NCBI RefSeq assembly: GCF_900078195.1
Contig: NZ_FJVE01000006.1
Coordinates: forward strand, 746,501-810,500
DNA from: Clostridium sp. Marseille-P299
GTDB taxonomy: Bacteria > Bacillota > Clostridia > Lachnospirales > Lachnospiraceae
DNA: 64,000 nt
Direction: 5' to 3'
Below are positions 1 through 8,375 of the stretch, piece by piece. The position numbers and the translations under genes are program-made. The notes under the pieces were generated by a model that was not told where the DNA came from, did not search any database, and was given only the letters and a program-made list of their open reading frames with translations. Positions within the stretch are counted from its first letter, which is position 1; the number at the start of each line of letters is the position of its first letter.

Positions 1-878
1 CCTGTTAAAGTTGCTGATAACATTAATAACAGCAACCAAAGAATACGGTTTTTAGCATGCTTTAAAACGGAAGTATTAAAGTAGGATTCTTCACTTGGTA
101 CTACCGCTGCCATTTTAGTGATATCCTCAGTCGTTTCTTCTTGTAGAACATCCATGGCATCATCAATTGTAACAATTCCTACTAAATATTGTTCTTGATC
201 GACCACTGGAATAGCAAGGAAATCATACTTATCAAACATCTTTACAACAGTTTCTCTATCTTCATGAGTATTAAGAAAAATAACGTTGGTTTCCATAATT
301 TCATCGATTGTCTGATTTAAATCACTAAGAAGCATATCCTTTACAGATACGATTCCAATTAATTTTCGATGTTCTGTTACATAACAAGTATAAATAGTTT
401 CCTTATCAACACCAACTTTACGAATACGATCAAGGGCTTCCTTAACGGTTAAATCTTTTCTAAGGTTAACATACTCTGTTGTCATTAAACTTCCCGCACT
501 ATCGTTGGGATAATCAAGAATTGTATTAATGCTCTCCCTTGTCTTTGGATCACTAATTTGTAGAATTCGTGTTACCACGTTTGCAGGCATTTCCTTAATA
601 ATATCTACCGTATCATCTACATATAACTCTTCCATAACATCACGTAATTCTTTTTCAGTAAATGCCTCAATTAAGATTCTTTGTAATTCTGAATCCATAT
701 ATGCAAAGGTCTCTGCTGCCTTATCTTTAGTTAATAATCGAAATAATAAAACAAGTTCTTTTTCTGAGAATTCTTCAAAAAGAAGCGCTAAATCCGCAGG
801 ATTTGCAATTTCAAAAATGCTTTTTATAGCAGTAAATTCTTTATTAATTAGTAAAGTTAAAATAATTTCTTTATTCAT
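1..878 (-). CDS. mgtE: Magnesium transporter MgtE (3' end outside window)
   Basis: The reverse strand is open from an ATG at 878 to the window edge. It encodes the N-terminal MgtE helical domain, two CBS domains (about residues 130-250) and the start of the membrane domain (NRILWLLLLML at the edge). MgtE is a homodimeric Mg2+ channel of the plasma membrane, and its cytosolic N and CBS domains close the pore when Mg2+ is high. The start is preceded by GGAGAGGCAGGAATATTAA, a usable ribosome binding site. The C-terminal membrane helices are not in the window. An M-box riboswitch and a small leader ORF lie upstream on the same strand, which fits Mg2+-dependent expression. Identity is clear from the domain order; only the missing 3' part is unseen. 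Confidence 0.93.
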   Translation of the reverse strand, partial: MNKEIILTLLINKEFTAIKSIFEIANPADLALLFEEFSEKELVLLFRLLTKDKAAETFAYMDSELQRILIEAFTEKELRDVMEELYVDDTVDIIKEMPANVVTRILQISDPKTRESINTILDYPNDSAGSLMTTEYVNLRKDLTVKEALDRIRKVGVDKETIYTCYVTEHRKLIGIVSVKDMLLSDLNQTIDEIMETNVIFLNTHEDRETVVKMFDKYDFLAIPVVDQEQYLVGIVTIDDAMDVLQEETTEDITKMAAVVPSEESYFNTSVLKHAKNRILWLLLLMLSATLT

Positions 879-900
879 TTAATATTCCTGCCTCTCCATT

Positions 901-960
901 TTAATTGTACATAACGAAAAATGGGTAAGACTTGATTTTAACATTTAAATAATGTTTCAT
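901..960 (-). CDS. Putative 19-residue leader peptide of mgtE
   Basis: A 20-codon ORF (ATG at 960, TAA at 901-903) ends 22 nt before the mgtE start. It is preceded by AGGAGG about 11 nt from its ATG, the strongest Shine-Dalgarno in this leader. The predicted peptide is MKHYLNVKIKSYPFFVMYN. The short length, strong SD and tight spacing to mgtE suggest a regulatory leader peptide or translational coupling. Leader peptides that sense Mg2+ are known for other Mg2+ transporters (mgtL in Salmonella), but no sequence similarity is claimed. It could also be a chance ORF. Confidence 0.5.
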   Translation of the reverse strand: MKHYLNVKIKSYPFFVMYN

Positions 961-1077
961 TATTTTACTTACCTCCTATTTTCATTTTATAACAATGTAA
1001 ATCATCTAACTTTATTTGAAATAATTTTCTTAATAATAGTTAACTAAAAATTGTTACAAATTGTAGGAAGCAACGAT

Positions 1078-1254
1078 TTACTGCATGCAAATAAAAAGAT
1101 AGAAATTAGATTCAATGCGCCAGCTCCTAGGATTTCTTCCTTTTCCTATAATACAGCCCATAATTGCTCGTATTATCATTTTTTGCACAATATAGCAGAT
1201 ATATGCATTCCTACATATTTTATTCATGCTTCGCCAACTATCGTCAGAATCCAA
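1078..1254 (-). CDS. Possible small ORF between M-box and mgtE
   Basis: A 58-codon frame starts at TTG (1254) behind GTGAGGTGATAGGAA and ends at 1078. The product is basic, with several cysteines and a hydrophobic stretch (YICYIVQKMIIRAIMGCII). No family is recognised. The 440 nt between the M-box terminator and the leader peptide hold no other obvious coding sequence. Composition does not argue strongly for a real gene, so this is recorded as the best candidate in that stretch. Confidence 0.15.
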   Translation of the reverse strand: MDSDDSWRSMNKICRNAYICYIVQKMIIRAIMGCIIGKGRNPRSWRIESNFYLFICMQ

Positions 1255-1398
1255 TTCCTATCACCTCACTATCATCCTTGCATTTTATATCCTTATAGGT
1301 ATCCTTTACCATATGTAATCGTAGCATACTCTTTTCTTTCGCATACGTTCATGCATAGGCTGCGTTTTCTATTTTTTAAAGTCCAAATTCTTATAAAA

Positions 1399-1437
1399 TA
1401 AAAAAAACCACGTCATAGCCGAACCGATGACGTGGTT
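1399..1437 (-). terminator. Expression-platform terminator of the M-box
   Basis: A stem of AACCACGTCA with TGACGTGGTT closes a short loop. On the minus strand it is followed by an uninterrupted run of eight or nine T (1407-1399). It lies about 40 nt after the M-box aptamer, the usual place for the Mg2+-dependent terminator. Confidence 0.88.
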
Positions 1438-1478
1438 ATAATACCTAAATAAATAATATAAATATAATAATTTTATCA

Positions 1479-1632
1479 CCGTTCAAGCTTTAGTTTCGCA
1501 GGGCACGATGAAATCATCTTGTAATTGCATTAGATTATGCCTTATTGTCGACATAGCCTGCTAACCAACTCATAGTGTCTCCACTACTCTGCGGCAGCAA
1601 TCCTTATCCCTGTGGTAACCTTACCTACCGGA
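1479..1632 (-). ncRNA. M-box (ykoK) Mg2+ riboswitch aptamer
   Basis: On the minus strand the leader carries the M-box signature blocks in order: GGTAGGTAAGGTTACC near the 5' side, GGGATA, GCTGCCGCAGA, GTGGAGACAC, GAGTTGGTTAGCAG, and a 3' strand ending GCTTGAACGG. This matches the conserved core of the Mg2+-sensing ykoK leader. An intrinsic terminator follows and mgtE lies downstream on the same strand. The distance to mgtE (about 520 nt from terminator to start) is unusually long. The call rests on motif recognition by eye, not on a covariance model. Confidence 0.87.
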
Positions 1633-1649
1633 CATATTAAGTTATTTTT

Positions 1650-1678
1650 ACTGTATACTTATTTCTCCTATTTGTCAA
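1650..1678 (-). promoter_or_regulatory. Sigma-A promoter of the M-box/mgtE leader
   Basis: TTGACA (1678-1673), a 17-nt spacer and TACAGT (1655-1650) lie on the minus strand. Transcription would start near 1643, just before the M-box. Confidence 0.7.
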
Positions 1679-1700
1679 CCTTGAATATTTGGTAGCAAAG

Positions 1701-1747
1701 AAGAGGGCCCCCCTCAAGTAATTTTATTACTTTGAGAACACCCTCTT
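1701..1747 (-). terminator. Hairpin after the alpha/beta hydrolase gene
   Basis: An outer stem AAGAGGG/CCCTCTT and an inner stem CTCAAGTAAT/ATTACTTTGAG form one long hairpin 24 nt after the stop codon. The following T-tract is weak, so termination is likely but not certain. Confidence 0.55.
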
Positions 1748-1770
1748 TCGTTGAAACTCTTATTAATCCA

Positions 1771-3666
1771 TTAAGGCAAATAAGCGGCTGCAGAACCATA
1801 AAACATATTCGCGTGTAAAGTGAAGGAACAGGATACCTGTAACCAACATAAAAGGATACCTGCAATAATACCAGGAACATAAGGATTGTTACACTTCTTG
1901 AACAACCTTCGAATCAGTATCACCGCAATAGGGAATACCGGAATTGCATTAATGGTATAAGTGTAGGTGTAAGTCGAACCGAAAATAAAAGGCTTTACGC
2001 CACTTTTCGCGTAGAGATAGTAACCTACAAAGGTGATCACTAGTGCAGGAATGGTATTCATTACAGCAAAGAATAAATCATTAACCCACTCTGGCTCATT
2101 AGCAATCTTACAATGGTATGCGCTGTTGAGCGCTATGGATACTGCCAATCCGAATATTAAGTACATTGGCAAGTAAACAAAGAATACGCCAAGGTTTTCA
2201 AGAGGAATGTTTTTAAGTCCCCACAAATAATAGTGATAGTCAACATAAAATACATTGTTGGCAATCGCTACTACCACAAACACAACTGCACAGGCAATTA
2301 CAGCGAGTAAAATACTCTTGAGCAGATTCACAAAGGAGATCTTTAGTCCCCAGTTGCTCATGGTTGCACCATTCTTGCGAGCATATAGAGCATAGGACGC
2401 AAAAGAAGTAATTAGCATAAATAAACCATTTAGCAATGCCCAAAGTGCATAAATATTAGTGGTCTGCTGTGCAAACACGGTGGAACAGCAGTAACCGTAG
2501 CCTAGCTTAAAGATAGCACTGATACTGAAAAAGGCAAACACACAATTTAAGATAGTCAGTATCCAAAACCAAACCTTCCCCTTTTTATCAGGAGCTGGAC
2601 GAAGTACAGCATTTTGTCCTTCTCTCAATCCAGCAAAGAATTTGCTACGAGTTAAACATCCTACACTGAAAACACAGCACATCAATACACCAAGAAGACC
2701 TAGGATATTGCACACAGTTAAAGCTGCATAATGTTGAGATTGACCTACTATGTAATTTGGCGCTACAAAAGCATCCTGGAAGAAATCACATATAGCAGCG
2801 AGTGCGTTTGAACCGCCCTGAGGCTTAGGATGGATTTCCGCTGCAGCGTTTACGCGACGAAATACTTGTTCTCCGTCCACCTCCCCAAAGTATGTGTGGC
2901 CAGGGATGACTTGATCGCCTTCAAAAGCGCTAGGATCCTGTCCGAAAGCAAACAAAGATTTTGCACTGTCAGAGCTAAGCCACTCTTGCACACCCATTGT
3001 TTGTCCATTAGAATCCACACCCTTAAAGTAGACATGGTCATAAAGAGTATAATAAATACCAAAATCTCGCGCACCATAGATATTGGTCCAATTGCCATCA
3101 GTATCTGTATATACTGGATCGGAAGATACCAAATATATTGCTGAAATTGCAGGAGTTTCCTCCGCATTGTCCATCTTCACACTGTTATTAGCTGCCTGGC
3201 CGCCTGCAGAATGACCGGCCACACCAATTTGACTTTGATCCACATAATTAAGTGTTTTTGCATATCGTACAGCTGCATAAGCTCCATATGCATCGTTTAC
3301 TTCAGTAGGTGCTAGATAGACTTCAGCACCAGTAATTTCAGAATCCCCGTGATTCAGCATATCTGGTGTAATAACTACAAAACCACGGCGTGCAAGCTCA
3401 AGACCGTATTGGGCGTAGCTTTCCTTATTTACTGTAAGCCCGTGTGTGAATATAACGGTAGGAGCAGGCGTTTCGGCTGTAGCAGAATCCGGCTTGTAAA
3501 CCCGTGCTACAATTTTGTTTCCCCCTTGCGTCTCCAGTTCCACAGTAGAGATGCTAATATTTCCCCAGTCATGTAAAATACCGCTGGATAACGCTGTGAA
3601 TATCAGGGTAAAAAGCAATGAAAATATCAGTGCTTTTTGTGGGGTAAATCTTCTTTTCTTTTCCAT
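1771..3666 (-). CDS. Membrane-anchored alpha/beta hydrolase with polytopic C-terminus
   Basis: The 631-residue product starts at ATG 3666, chosen because AAAGGAGGG lies about 6 nt upstream; an ATG six codons earlier has no such site. One N-terminal membrane segment (about residues 13-31) is followed by an extracytoplasmic alpha/beta hydrolase domain. That domain has the oxyanion-region FTHGL (73-77) and nucleophile elbow GHSAGG with Ser153. About eight hydrophobic helices follow from residue 320 to the end. The substrate is unknown; the fold suggests an esterase or peptidase acting outside the membrane. The divergent AraC gene across a 189-bp gap is the likely regulator. Hydrolase plus C-terminal membrane bundle is an uncommon architecture. 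Confidence 0.85.
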   Translation of the reverse strand: MEKKRRFTPQKALIFSLLFTLIFTALSSGILHDWGNISISTVELETQGGNKIVARVYKPDSATAETPAPTVIFTHGLTVNKESYAQYGLELARRGFVVITPDMLNHGDSEITGAEVYLAPTEVNDAYGAYAAVRYAKTLNYVDQSQIGVAGHSAGGQAANNSVKMDNAEETPAISAIYLVSSDPVYTDTDGNWTNIYGARDFGIYYTLYDHVYFKGVDSNGQTMGVQEWLSSDSAKSLFAFGQDPSAFEGDQVIPGHTYFGEVDGEQVFRRVNAAAEIHPKPQGGSNALAAICDFFQDAFVAPNYIVGQSQHYAALTVCNILGLLGVLMCCVFSVGCLTRSKFFAGLREGQNAVLRPAPDKKGKVWFWILTILNCVFAFFSISAIFKLGYGYCCSTVFAQQTTNIYALWALLNGLFMLITSFASYALYARKNGATMSNWGLKISFVNLLKSILLAVIACAVVFVVVAIANNVFYVDYHYYLWGLKNIPLENLGVFFVYLPMYLIFGLAVSIALNSAYHCKIANEPEWVNDLFFAVMNTIPALVITFVGYYLYAKSGVKPFIFGSTYTYTYTINAIPVFPIAVILIRRLFKKCNNPYVPGIIAGILLCWLQVSCSFTLHANMFYGSAAAYLP

Positions 3667-3780
3667 AGAAACCCTCCTTTTCATTGGTTATAAGATTATT
3701 ATACTGGGAATAAAGTCCATTTCATATACATATAGCGACATAGCACTATCAAAAATTGACATAATTTTCAATAATCTTGG

Positions 3781-3809
3781 TTGAAATGAATAAATATGTT
3801 ATATATAAT
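3781..3809 (+). promoter_or_regulatory. Promoter of the first AraC gene
   Basis: TTGAAA (3781-3786), a 17-nt spacer and a perfect TATAAT (3804-3809) lie about 47 nt before the chosen start codon. Confidence 0.65.
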
Positions 3810-3855
3810 AATGGTATTACTATACTTTTTGAACAAACACTTCAAGGAGGAGACT

Positions 3856-4719
3856 ATGGTAACAGAACTACGCAAATATCTTGTGTCCAATAAAATATAT
3901 AAAGATTCTATGAAAATCCGCATATGTTCCGATGAGTATTATCATTTTCTGCTGATTAAGTCAGGCAATTGCTTTTTTATTCGTGATGGAACCTATCGGC
4001 GATGCGGTATCCATGAGTTAATCATGCTCCATCCCCATACTTCTTTTCTACTCATGCGAACCTCCAATTCATTGCCTCTGGAACTGGTTTCTATGAAGCT
4101 TTCTACGGAGATTTTACGTGAAATTTCTCGTGAAGGTACAAATCTACTAGACTATTTTGCTGCAATACCATACGATTGTCCCATAATCACTGCAGAAAAT
4201 AGCCTTTTGATGATAACTAAGAACCTGCTTTGGGACTTGATGAAGCAGGAAGAGAATCCTGAATTTGGAGATTTGATTTACCGCGGAGGCCTAATCTCCT
4301 TGATTGTGATTTTGTTTGCTCGCGCATTTCATATGGCAGATGGTAAAAAATGTGAACGGTATACAAAACCTGCTCTGCTGGATTCCCTGCTTTCCTACAT
4401 CAGGGAGCATATAACCGAGGAAATTCCTCTGGCACGTCTGGAACAGGAGTTCAATGTCAGCAAACGACACATTCTTAGAGAATTCAAAAAAGGCACTGGG
4501 CAGACAGTACATGAGTACATTGTTAAAACAAAACTTTCCCTTTGCAAAAATTATCTTGCACAAGGCATTCCTGTGAAGCAAGTGTATAATCTAGCAGGTT
4601 TTGGGGGATATAATCATTTTTTCCGTGCATTTAAGAAGGAGTTTCATATGACTCCTGGAGAATTTTATCGAAGTACCCAGAAGGCTAGTGAGCAGAAAGT
4701 CATACAATATCAGAAATAA
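3856..4719 (+). CDS. AraC-family transcriptional regulator
   Basis: The 287-residue protein starts at ATG 3856 behind AAGGAGGAGACT. An upstream in-frame ATG at 3796 lacks a binding site and lies over the promoter. The N-terminal 170 residues look like a cupin-type sensing domain (YYHFLLIKSG, LMLHPH). The last 100 residues carry the paired helix-turn-helix of AraC/XylS proteins, with LEQEFNVSKRHILREFKK in the first HTH and the diagnostic second HTH around QVYNLAGFGGYNHFFRAFKK. It is divergent from the membrane hydrolase gene and probably controls it. The effector is not evident. Confidence 0.9.
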   Translation: MVTELRKYLVSNKIYKDSMKIRICSDEYYHFLLIKSGNCFFIRDGTYRRCGIHELIMLHPHTSFLLMRTSNSLPLELVSMKLSTEILREISREGTNLLDYFAAIPYDCPIITAENSLLMITKNLLWDLMKQEENPEFGDLIYRGGLISLIVILFARAFHMADGKKCERYTKPALLDSLLSYIREHITEEIPLARLEQEFNVSKRHILREFKKGTGQTVHEYIVKTKLSLCKNYLAQGIPVKQVYNLAGFGGYNHFFRAFKKEFHMTPGEFYRSTQKASEQKVIQYQK

Positions 4720-4862
4720 AGAGAAAATAGGATGCTTTACAGTAACTACATCATACACATCCTTAGTATGCTAAGATTTCATTGCCTAAGATCTTCTTTT
4801 GTTTTATGTAAATCGCTAATATTATTTCAAATAAGGACTTTAACATCAAATCCTATATAATA

Positions 4863-4905
4863 AGAAACCTGCCAGAATTGTTCTACACTATCTGACAGGT
4901 TTTAG
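4863..4905. terminator. Bidirectional terminator between the AraC gene and motB
   Basis: AACCTGCCAG pairs with CTGACAGGTT (one mismatch) across a short loop, followed on the plus strand by TTTTAG. It sits between convergent genes and can serve both. Confidence 0.6.
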
Positions 4906-5047
4906 TACAAGAAATCATTTTTTACTTGTCTTAATGACAATATGGAAATTATCCCATAAATCAATTGAAATAGATACAAATTCGTATCCTTTTTTCTGTT
5001 ATCTATGCTACAATCATTTCATATTATATGTAACATCCATTTTCAAC

Positions 5048-5818
5048 TTAATTTTCAAATAAGATTGTTATACTAATCCGTCTATTTTTAGCTCGTCCAG
5101 CTTCTGTATCATTTGTATCTACTGGATTATTTTCACCATAGCCAATTGCAGTCAAACGCTCTGGCGCTATTCCATATTGCTCAGCTAAGTATTGAGCAAC
5201 ATTTGCAGCTCTTTGCGCTGAAAGCTGCCAGTTGGATTTGTATAATATGTTATGTACTGGTACATTATCGGTGTAACCACCAATTTCAATTTTATTATCA
5301 ACCTTTTTCAAAAAACTAACTATGCTATCCAGGTGTTTTATCATATCTTCTCTAATTTCCGATTTACCACTATCAAATAAGATATCATTGGCTAATGTAA
5401 TAACAACACCTTTTTCTTCAATTGTGACACTTAAACTATCCTTAAAAGTACCACTATCAATGGTATCATACAAAAGATCTTTTAATTTTTCAAAGTCCTC
5501 AACACTCAAGTCCTCATTGAGTGTAACTTCCTCATACGGTCCCACATCTTCAGTATTTAGAGTACCTTCGCCATCTGTAATAGGATTCGTGCCTCCCTCT
5601 AATATGCCTGTACCTTTGTCTAGCAAAGAATTTGCTCCAGAACCTTCACTACCCATAGCGCTATTTAAGGATTCTGATAAATTATCATATTTTGTTTCAT
5701 TCACATTACTCATCGCATATAATACAACGAAAAGTATCATTAATAATGTTATTAAATCAGAATAGGTAAGTAGCCATCTCTCACTGTTCTCTGATTTCTG
5801 CTCCTTCTTTTTCATCAT
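5048..5818 (-). CDS. motB: Flagellar stator protein MotB
   Basis: The 256-residue protein has one N-terminal membrane helix with the ion-carrying aspartate (TYSDLITLLM, Asp21) and a serine/glycine-rich plug and linker. A C-terminal OmpA-like peptidoglycan-binding domain (about 130-255) contains GYTDNVP, LSAQRA and NRRISI. With MotA it forms the stator that couples ion flow to flagellar rotation, anchored to the cell wall. Its start overlaps the end of motA by 38 nt, so the two are translationally coupled. Whether it uses H+ or Na+ cannot be told from the sequence. No other flagellar genes are in the window. Confidence 0.92.
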   Translation of the reverse strand: MMKKKEQKSENSERWLLTYSDLITLLMILFVVLYAMSNVNETKYDNLSESLNSAMGSEGSGANSLLDKGTGILEGGTNPITDGEGTLNTEDVGPYEEVTLNEDLSVEDFEKLKDLLYDTIDSGTFKDSLSVTIEEKGVVITLANDILFDSGKSEIREDMIKHLDSIVSFLKKVDNKIEIGGYTDNVPVHNILYKSNWQLSAQRAANVAQYLAEQYGIAPERLTAIGYGENNPVDTNDTEAGRAKNRRISITILFEN

Positions 5819-6557
5819 CTAAGTAACCCTTTAGCCTTTCTACGATTAATGCTGGATTTCCACCCTCTTGAATCATTAAAATTCCATCCATCATCATGTT
5901 TTTTGTAACAAGTTCATCCGTATCTAATTCTTTTAATTTATTTGCTAAAGGTAACCACAATAGATTGGCAGAACCTACTCCATATAAAGTTGCAATAAAT
6001 GCGACTGCGATTTGTGGCCCTAATTCATCTGGATTACTTAGATTACCCAAAACATGAACTAGTCCCATTACCGTACCGATAACACCCATGGTTGGTGCAA
6101 ATCCACCAGCTGCTTCAAACACGCTAATTCCTTTGGAATGACGATATTCCATATTATCAAGTCTGCTCTCCAACGTCTTTTTAATAATTTCTGGATCGGT
6201 TCCATCCATAATCATTTGTAAACCATCTACAATAAATTTATCATAGTTATTGCTCTGTATTTCTGATTCTAGTGATAATAATCCCCCTGTTCTCGCCATA
6301 TTAGCAAGCTTATAAATCGTATTAATTATTTCTTGTCGGTCCTGCTTGTGTCTTTTAAATGCGATTGCCACCACTTTAGGTAATTTTTTAAGTATGGATG
6401 AACGAAATGAAACACCTACCGCTCCTATTGTTCCTCCAAAAACAATCAGTGCCGCTGTTGGTTGCAATAATGAACCTATGTGTCCACCTTCTAGAACGAA
6501 TGCAACTAACAATGATGCAAAAGCAATTACAATACTAATAATTGTTGAAATATCCAT
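5781..6557 (-). CDS. motA: Flagellar stator protein MotA
   Basis: This 258-residue protein has four hydrophobic segments. The first two are near the N-terminus (MDISTIISIVIAFASLLVAF; AALIVFGGTIGAVGVSF) and two more follow the cytoplasmic loop (FAPTMGVIGTVMGLVHVL; AVAFIATLYGVGSANLLWLPLA). The cytoplasmic loop between pairs, which contacts the rotor, holds SRLDNMEYRHSKGISVFE. The length and the MGVIGTVMGL motif are typical of MotA/TolQ/ExbB proton-channel proteins. AAGGAGCTATACGC precedes the ATG. It forms an operon with motB. Confidence 0.93.
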   Translation of the reverse strand: MDISTIISIVIAFASLLVAFVLEGGHIGSLLQPTAALIVFGGTIGAVGVSFRSSILKKLPKVVAIAFKRHKQDRQEIINTIYKLANMARTGGLLSLESEIQSNNYDKFIVDGLQMIMDGTDPEIIKKTLESRLDNMEYRHSKGISVFEAAGGFAPTMGVIGTVMGLVHVLGNLSNPDELGPQIAVAFIATLYGVGSANLLWLPLANKLKELDTDELVTKNMMMDGILMIQEGGNPALIVERLKGYLDDEKEGAEIREQ

Positions 6558-6634
6558 GCGTATAGCTCCTTCTTATTATATTTCATTTTGCTATTGCTTA
6601 ATCGTTCAATGTTTCTACTCAAATAGATGAATAA

Positions 6635-6643
6635 CTTATCGTC
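6635..6643 (-). promoter_or_regulatory. Candidate sigma-D (-10) element for motAB
   Basis: GACGATAAG on the minus strand, about 78 nt before motA, matches the GCCGATAA -10 box of flagellar sigma-D promoters at seven of eight positions. No good TAAA -35 box lies at the usual distance, so the assignment is tentative. Confidence 0.35.
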
Positions 6644-6657
6644 AGGTAAAATATTTT

Positions 6658-6989
6658 ATCATTGATTAATTGGGTAAAATCAACCAAATATTAAGCATAG
6701 TAAAACTTATCAGATAAATTCTATACAATTCGATATTTTTGTCAATCATAAATTATTCTATATAAAATTATGTATTATACATGGTAATATCTTAAAAACC
6801 GCTTAATTCCTATATTTTTTTCATTTATATAAAAGTCTGCTTATTGTACGTAGTACTGATTTCCTAAAAAATTTTATTTTAAACTATCCTTTGGTCGCAT
6901 TTCAGCAGAGCAATAAAGAAATCTCCAACAGAATAAGAGATTATAAATGTGCCACCTGTAATTGCTTGATTTCTGGCATTTTCATGTTA
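6658..6989. other. AT-rich intergenic region without a recognised gene
   Basis: This stretch upstream of motA is very AT-rich. It contains no ORF with a ribosome binding site and no recognised RNA family on either strand. Confidence 0.5.
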
Positions 6990-6993
6990 ACAA

Positions 6994-7032
6994 TAAAAAA
7001 TCGCTTGCAGATGGTAACACATTCAAGCGATT
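6994..7032 (-). terminator. Terminator of thpR
   Basis: AATCGCTTG and CAAGCGATT form a stem followed on the minus strand by TTTTTTA, about 60 nt after the thpR stop. Confidence 0.8.
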
Positions 7033-7089
7033 CTCTCTACTATTAAGTTCAATATTACGGCTTCACCGTCATCGATATGTTAAAATCAT

Positions 7090-7617
7090 TTATGTCAGTT
7101 CTCTTTTATATAGCTGAGTATAAGTCAATTTACCGGCAATCATTTGAGATTGCATCAGACTAATAGCAGTTGCCCTCGTCGTGAACATCTGCCCCATTAA
7201 ATATTTCAAATCAATTTCACTGGAAGAAATAAACTTTCTAGCTAGGGTTACATGTGGAGTAAAGTATCTATTTTCCAAAATAAAATCAGCTGATATAAGT
7301 TTGCTGCGTAGGTTTTGATGTATCTGTTCCAATTTCAAATTCTGCTGCAGTCCAATCCACCAGATATCGCCGCCTTCACGTGGAAACCGCCCAACATGGT
7401 CAAATATCAAACAAAATGCCGTTTCTACAGCTTCATCAATAATTTGTTGAATCGTGGATAGCCTATTTTGAGAAATCTCACCCAAGAAAACTAAGGTCAG
7501 ATGTAGATTATCTACTTGCGTAAAATTACCACATCCCAGACTTTGAAGGCGTTCCTGTACCGCCAGAATCTTCTGTTTGGTTATTTCATCAAATAAAATT
7601 GCAATGAACAAACGCAT
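7090..7617 (-). CDS. thpR: RNA 2',3'-cyclic phosphodiesterase (LigT/ThpR family)
   Basis: The 175-residue protein belongs to the 2H phosphoesterase family, which opens or forms 2',3'-cyclic phosphate bonds in RNA, typically at tRNA exon ends. Both catalytic HxTx motifs are present: HLTL at His39 and HVTL at His122. The length is normal for the bacterial family. The start at 7617 is supported by AAAAGGAGATAACA immediately upstream, and the gene has its own terminator. The physiological substrate in bacteria is not firmly known. Confidence 0.9.
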   Translation of the reverse strand: MRLFIAILFDEITKQKILAVQERLQSLGCGNFTQVDNLHLTLVFLGEISQNRLSTIQQIIDEAVETAFCLIFDHVGRFPREGGDIWWIGLQQNLKLEQIHQNLRSKLISADFILENRYFTPHVTLARKFISSSEIDLKYLMGQMFTTRATAISLMQSQMIAGKLTYTQLYKRELT

Positions 7618-7692
7618 TGTTATCTCCTTTTATATCTGTTGGAAGTTAAATTATTTCATTATGAACTTTATTATATCAGAAATATCAACGGA

Positions 7693-8226
7693 TTATTTTA
7701 CTGCCATGTTAATAGTATTTGAAAATGTTTTCATATTACTTAATGAAGTTCGAATGACAAATTTTCTATCTTTTATCATATTCGTTTTATCAGTTGTTAT
7801 AATAATTTTTGCTCTATTTATTAGCATATATTTATAAATTTTCTCTATTGTTACATCAGCCCATTCAATTGTTATTTTTCCTCCAATAAATATTTTATTT
7901 GAATTATAAGCGTATAACCCGTCCTTTACTAAGATTCTGAATGATGCTACCATTAACGGCACCGCATAAACTATAAATGGAAATTTCAAGTTTTCATCAC
8001 CATAAGCATATAAAAAGAAATCAATTATACTTGAAATATAAAGAGTCATAAATAAAAATCCAACAATATAAATGGCAATTTCATAGAAGCTATCCAAAAA
8101 CGAGATAACATTATTCGTTGTTATCAAACGCTTAAACCTTAAATGATTGTAAAACTGAAATACTATACATAAAACATAAGCCAGTGAGTACAGCATAAGA
8201 GTAATCCAAAAAAGTTCATTATTCAC
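7693..8226 (-). CDS. Membrane protein of unknown function
   Basis: The product of 177 residues uses GTG at 8226, directly behind TAAGGAGGAGACCTAC. Three or four hydrophobic segments are visible (about residues 6-24, 45-70, 80-97). They are followed by a soluble C-terminal half with beta-type sequence (IFIGGKITIEWADVTIEKIYKY) that resembles the PH-like tail seen in small bacterial membrane proteins of unknown role. No family name can be given with confidence. The gene stands alone between thpR and an intergenic region. Confidence 0.7.
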   Translation of the reverse strand: MNNELFWITLMLYSLAYVLCIVFQFYNHLRFKRLITTNNVISFLDSFYEIAIYIVGFLFMTLYISSIIDFFLYAYGDENLKFPFIVYAVPLMVASFRILVKDGLYAYNSNKIFIGGKITIEWADVTIEKIYKYMLINRAKIIITTDKTNMIKDRKFVIRTSLSNMKTFSNTINMAVK

Positions 8227-8261
8227 GTAGGTCTCCTCCTTATATAATAAGTTTAGGTTAT

Positions 8262-8375
8262 TTAAGGCAATATTTCATTTATTTCTTTACCATCTATTCG
8301 AAAAGTAATTTCATTCCCAGTGTCTAAATAAAGTTGTATTTCATTGATATAAATTAGATGTCGATAATAATGCAT
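8262..8375 (-). CDS. Possible 37-residue small protein or gene remnant
   Basis: A 38-codon frame (ATG 8375, stop 8262) encodes MHYYRHLIYINEIQLYLDTG and a further 17 residues ending in EILP. The amphipathic, beta-rich composition with ordinary codon use looks coding. The SD is poor (AGGATGT right against the ATG), and a stop lies nine codons upstream of the ATG. It may be a decayed gene fragment. Confidence 0.25.
   Translation of the reverse strand: MHYYRHLIYINEIQLYLDTGNEITFRIDGKEINEILP

Noticed and set aside
1051-1401. Plus-strand 116-codon ORF opposite the mgtE leader
   Set aside because: No SD, odd His/Tyr/Cys-rich composition, and it lies antisense to a riboswitch leader region.
1668-1880. 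70-codon ORF at the 3' end of the hydrolase gene
   Set aside because: It is another frame of the hydrolase C-terminus and terminator, without its own ribosome binding site.
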